13,175 nt of DNA from JANYCO01 sp964437245. GTDB taxonomy: Bacteria; Bacteroidota; Bacteroidia; Cytophagales; Cytophagaceae. A program made the translations under genes and the position numbers. The stretch covers positions 1 to 13,175 of the forward strand of contig CAYTGJ010000129.1 of assembly GCA_964437245.1 (NCBI GenBank), in the 5' to 3' direction. Positions 13,052 through 13,175 of this stretch are shown in pieces (within the stretch, counting starts at the first letter, position 1; each line of letters begins with the position of its first letter). The notes below the pieces were generated by a model. It saw only the letters and a list, made by a program, of their open reading frames with translations, was not told where the DNA came from and did no database searches.

Positions 13052-13175
13052 CTCGAAATAAACAAAAATATAAGTGTTCATTCACTTAGGCATAGTTTTG
13101 CGACTCATTTGCTGGAAAATGGTACAGATTTAAGGTATATCCAAGTATTATTAGGACACGAGAGTAGCAAAACTA
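13052..13175 (+). pseudogene. Tyrosine recombinase C-terminal fragment, copy 3 (continues beyond window)
   Basis: The visible part reads INKNISVHSLRHSFATHLLE, then NGTDLRYIQVLLGHESSKT. It has the second-box H..R of tyrosine recombinases and the LLGH box, so it starts further 5' than copy 1. Its last 55 bases are identical to copy 1. The N-terminal domain is absent. By analogy with copies 1 and 2, the Tyr motif, a leader and an attI-like site should follow just outside the window. Confidence 0.85.

Larger units (their letters stand above)
6282..13175 (+). mobile_element. Inverse integron-like cassette array with repeated integrase-3'-end/attI modules (right end beyond window)
   Basis: All genes are on the plus strand and the DNA is AT-rich compared with the left side. 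Genes come in one- to three-gene units separated by long imperfect inverted repeats, each ending in a GTT junction (6601, 7376, 8169, 8491, 9170, 10994). Stops of cassette genes lie only 6-18 bp before the R'' arm, the tight packing typical of integron cassettes. The integrase remnant reads toward the cassettes and the attI-like site follows its 3' end. This is the inverse layout known from spirochaete integrons (Treponema denticola), not the classical one. No intact integrase is present, so within the window this is formally an attC cluster with integrase remnants. Confidence 0.75.

Overview
The window looks like a Bacteroidota chromosome, probably a Chitinophagaceae-like or related lineage. 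The left genes encode secreted proteins with type IX secretion (T9SS) C-terminal domains, a DUF4468-type protein and a Bacteroidota-style helical-repeat protein. Clear candidate promoters follow the Bacteroidota TTG / TAnnTTTG pattern. No rRNA, tRNA or CRISPR was seen.

Region 1 (about 1-6120) is ordinary chromosome with balanced base composition. It holds the 3' part of a large secreted protein (probably glycoside hydrolase family 8, with DUF11 repeats and a T9SS tail), then a convergent secreted T9SS-tail protein. A perfect 18-bp GCAA-loop hairpin terminates both. Next come a small secreted DUF4468-like protein on the minus strand and, divergently, a 518-aa cytoplasmic helical-repeat protein. 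A 26-bp inverted repeat lies between these last two.

Region 2 (about 6282-13175) is AT-rich, all genes are on the plus strand, and it reads as an integron-like cassette array of inverse architecture. A 3' fragment of a tyrosine recombinase (IntI/XerC-like, with the Y of the active site) is followed directly by a conserved non-coding stretch ending in ...GGATAC-GTT, where cassettes begin. This is an attI-like site downstream of the integrase, with cassettes reading in the same direction as the integrase. Four cassettes can be delimited by GTT junctions (6601, 7376, 8169, 8491, 9170, 10994) and by foldable attC-like sites. In each complete cassette the R'' arm (...AAC) is the reverse complement of that cassette's own first 9-10 bases, as expected for a cassette that circularises through attC.

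Cassettes: A (unknown 199-214 aa protein), B (three-TM protein with an exported domain), C (a remnant of about 100 bp), D (DUF6630-like protein), E (DGPF/YCII protein plus ECF42-type sigma factor with its own ECF-like promoter) and F (AraC regulator, siderophore-interacting-type flavin reductase, small HMA-like protein; truncated on its right side).

The most unusual feature is that the block 'integrase 3' end + promoter-like sequence + attI' recurs inside the array. Copy 1 (6380-6603) and copy 2 (8270-8493) are 224 bp with only 3 differences and diverge exactly at the GTT. A third integrase fragment enters at the right edge of the window. Copies 1 and 3 of the integrase remnant are preceded by the same 33-bp palindromic sequence, which marks the junction with unrelated DNA. 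The array therefore seems to have several promoter-plus-attI entry points rather than one. No complete integrase gene is in the window.
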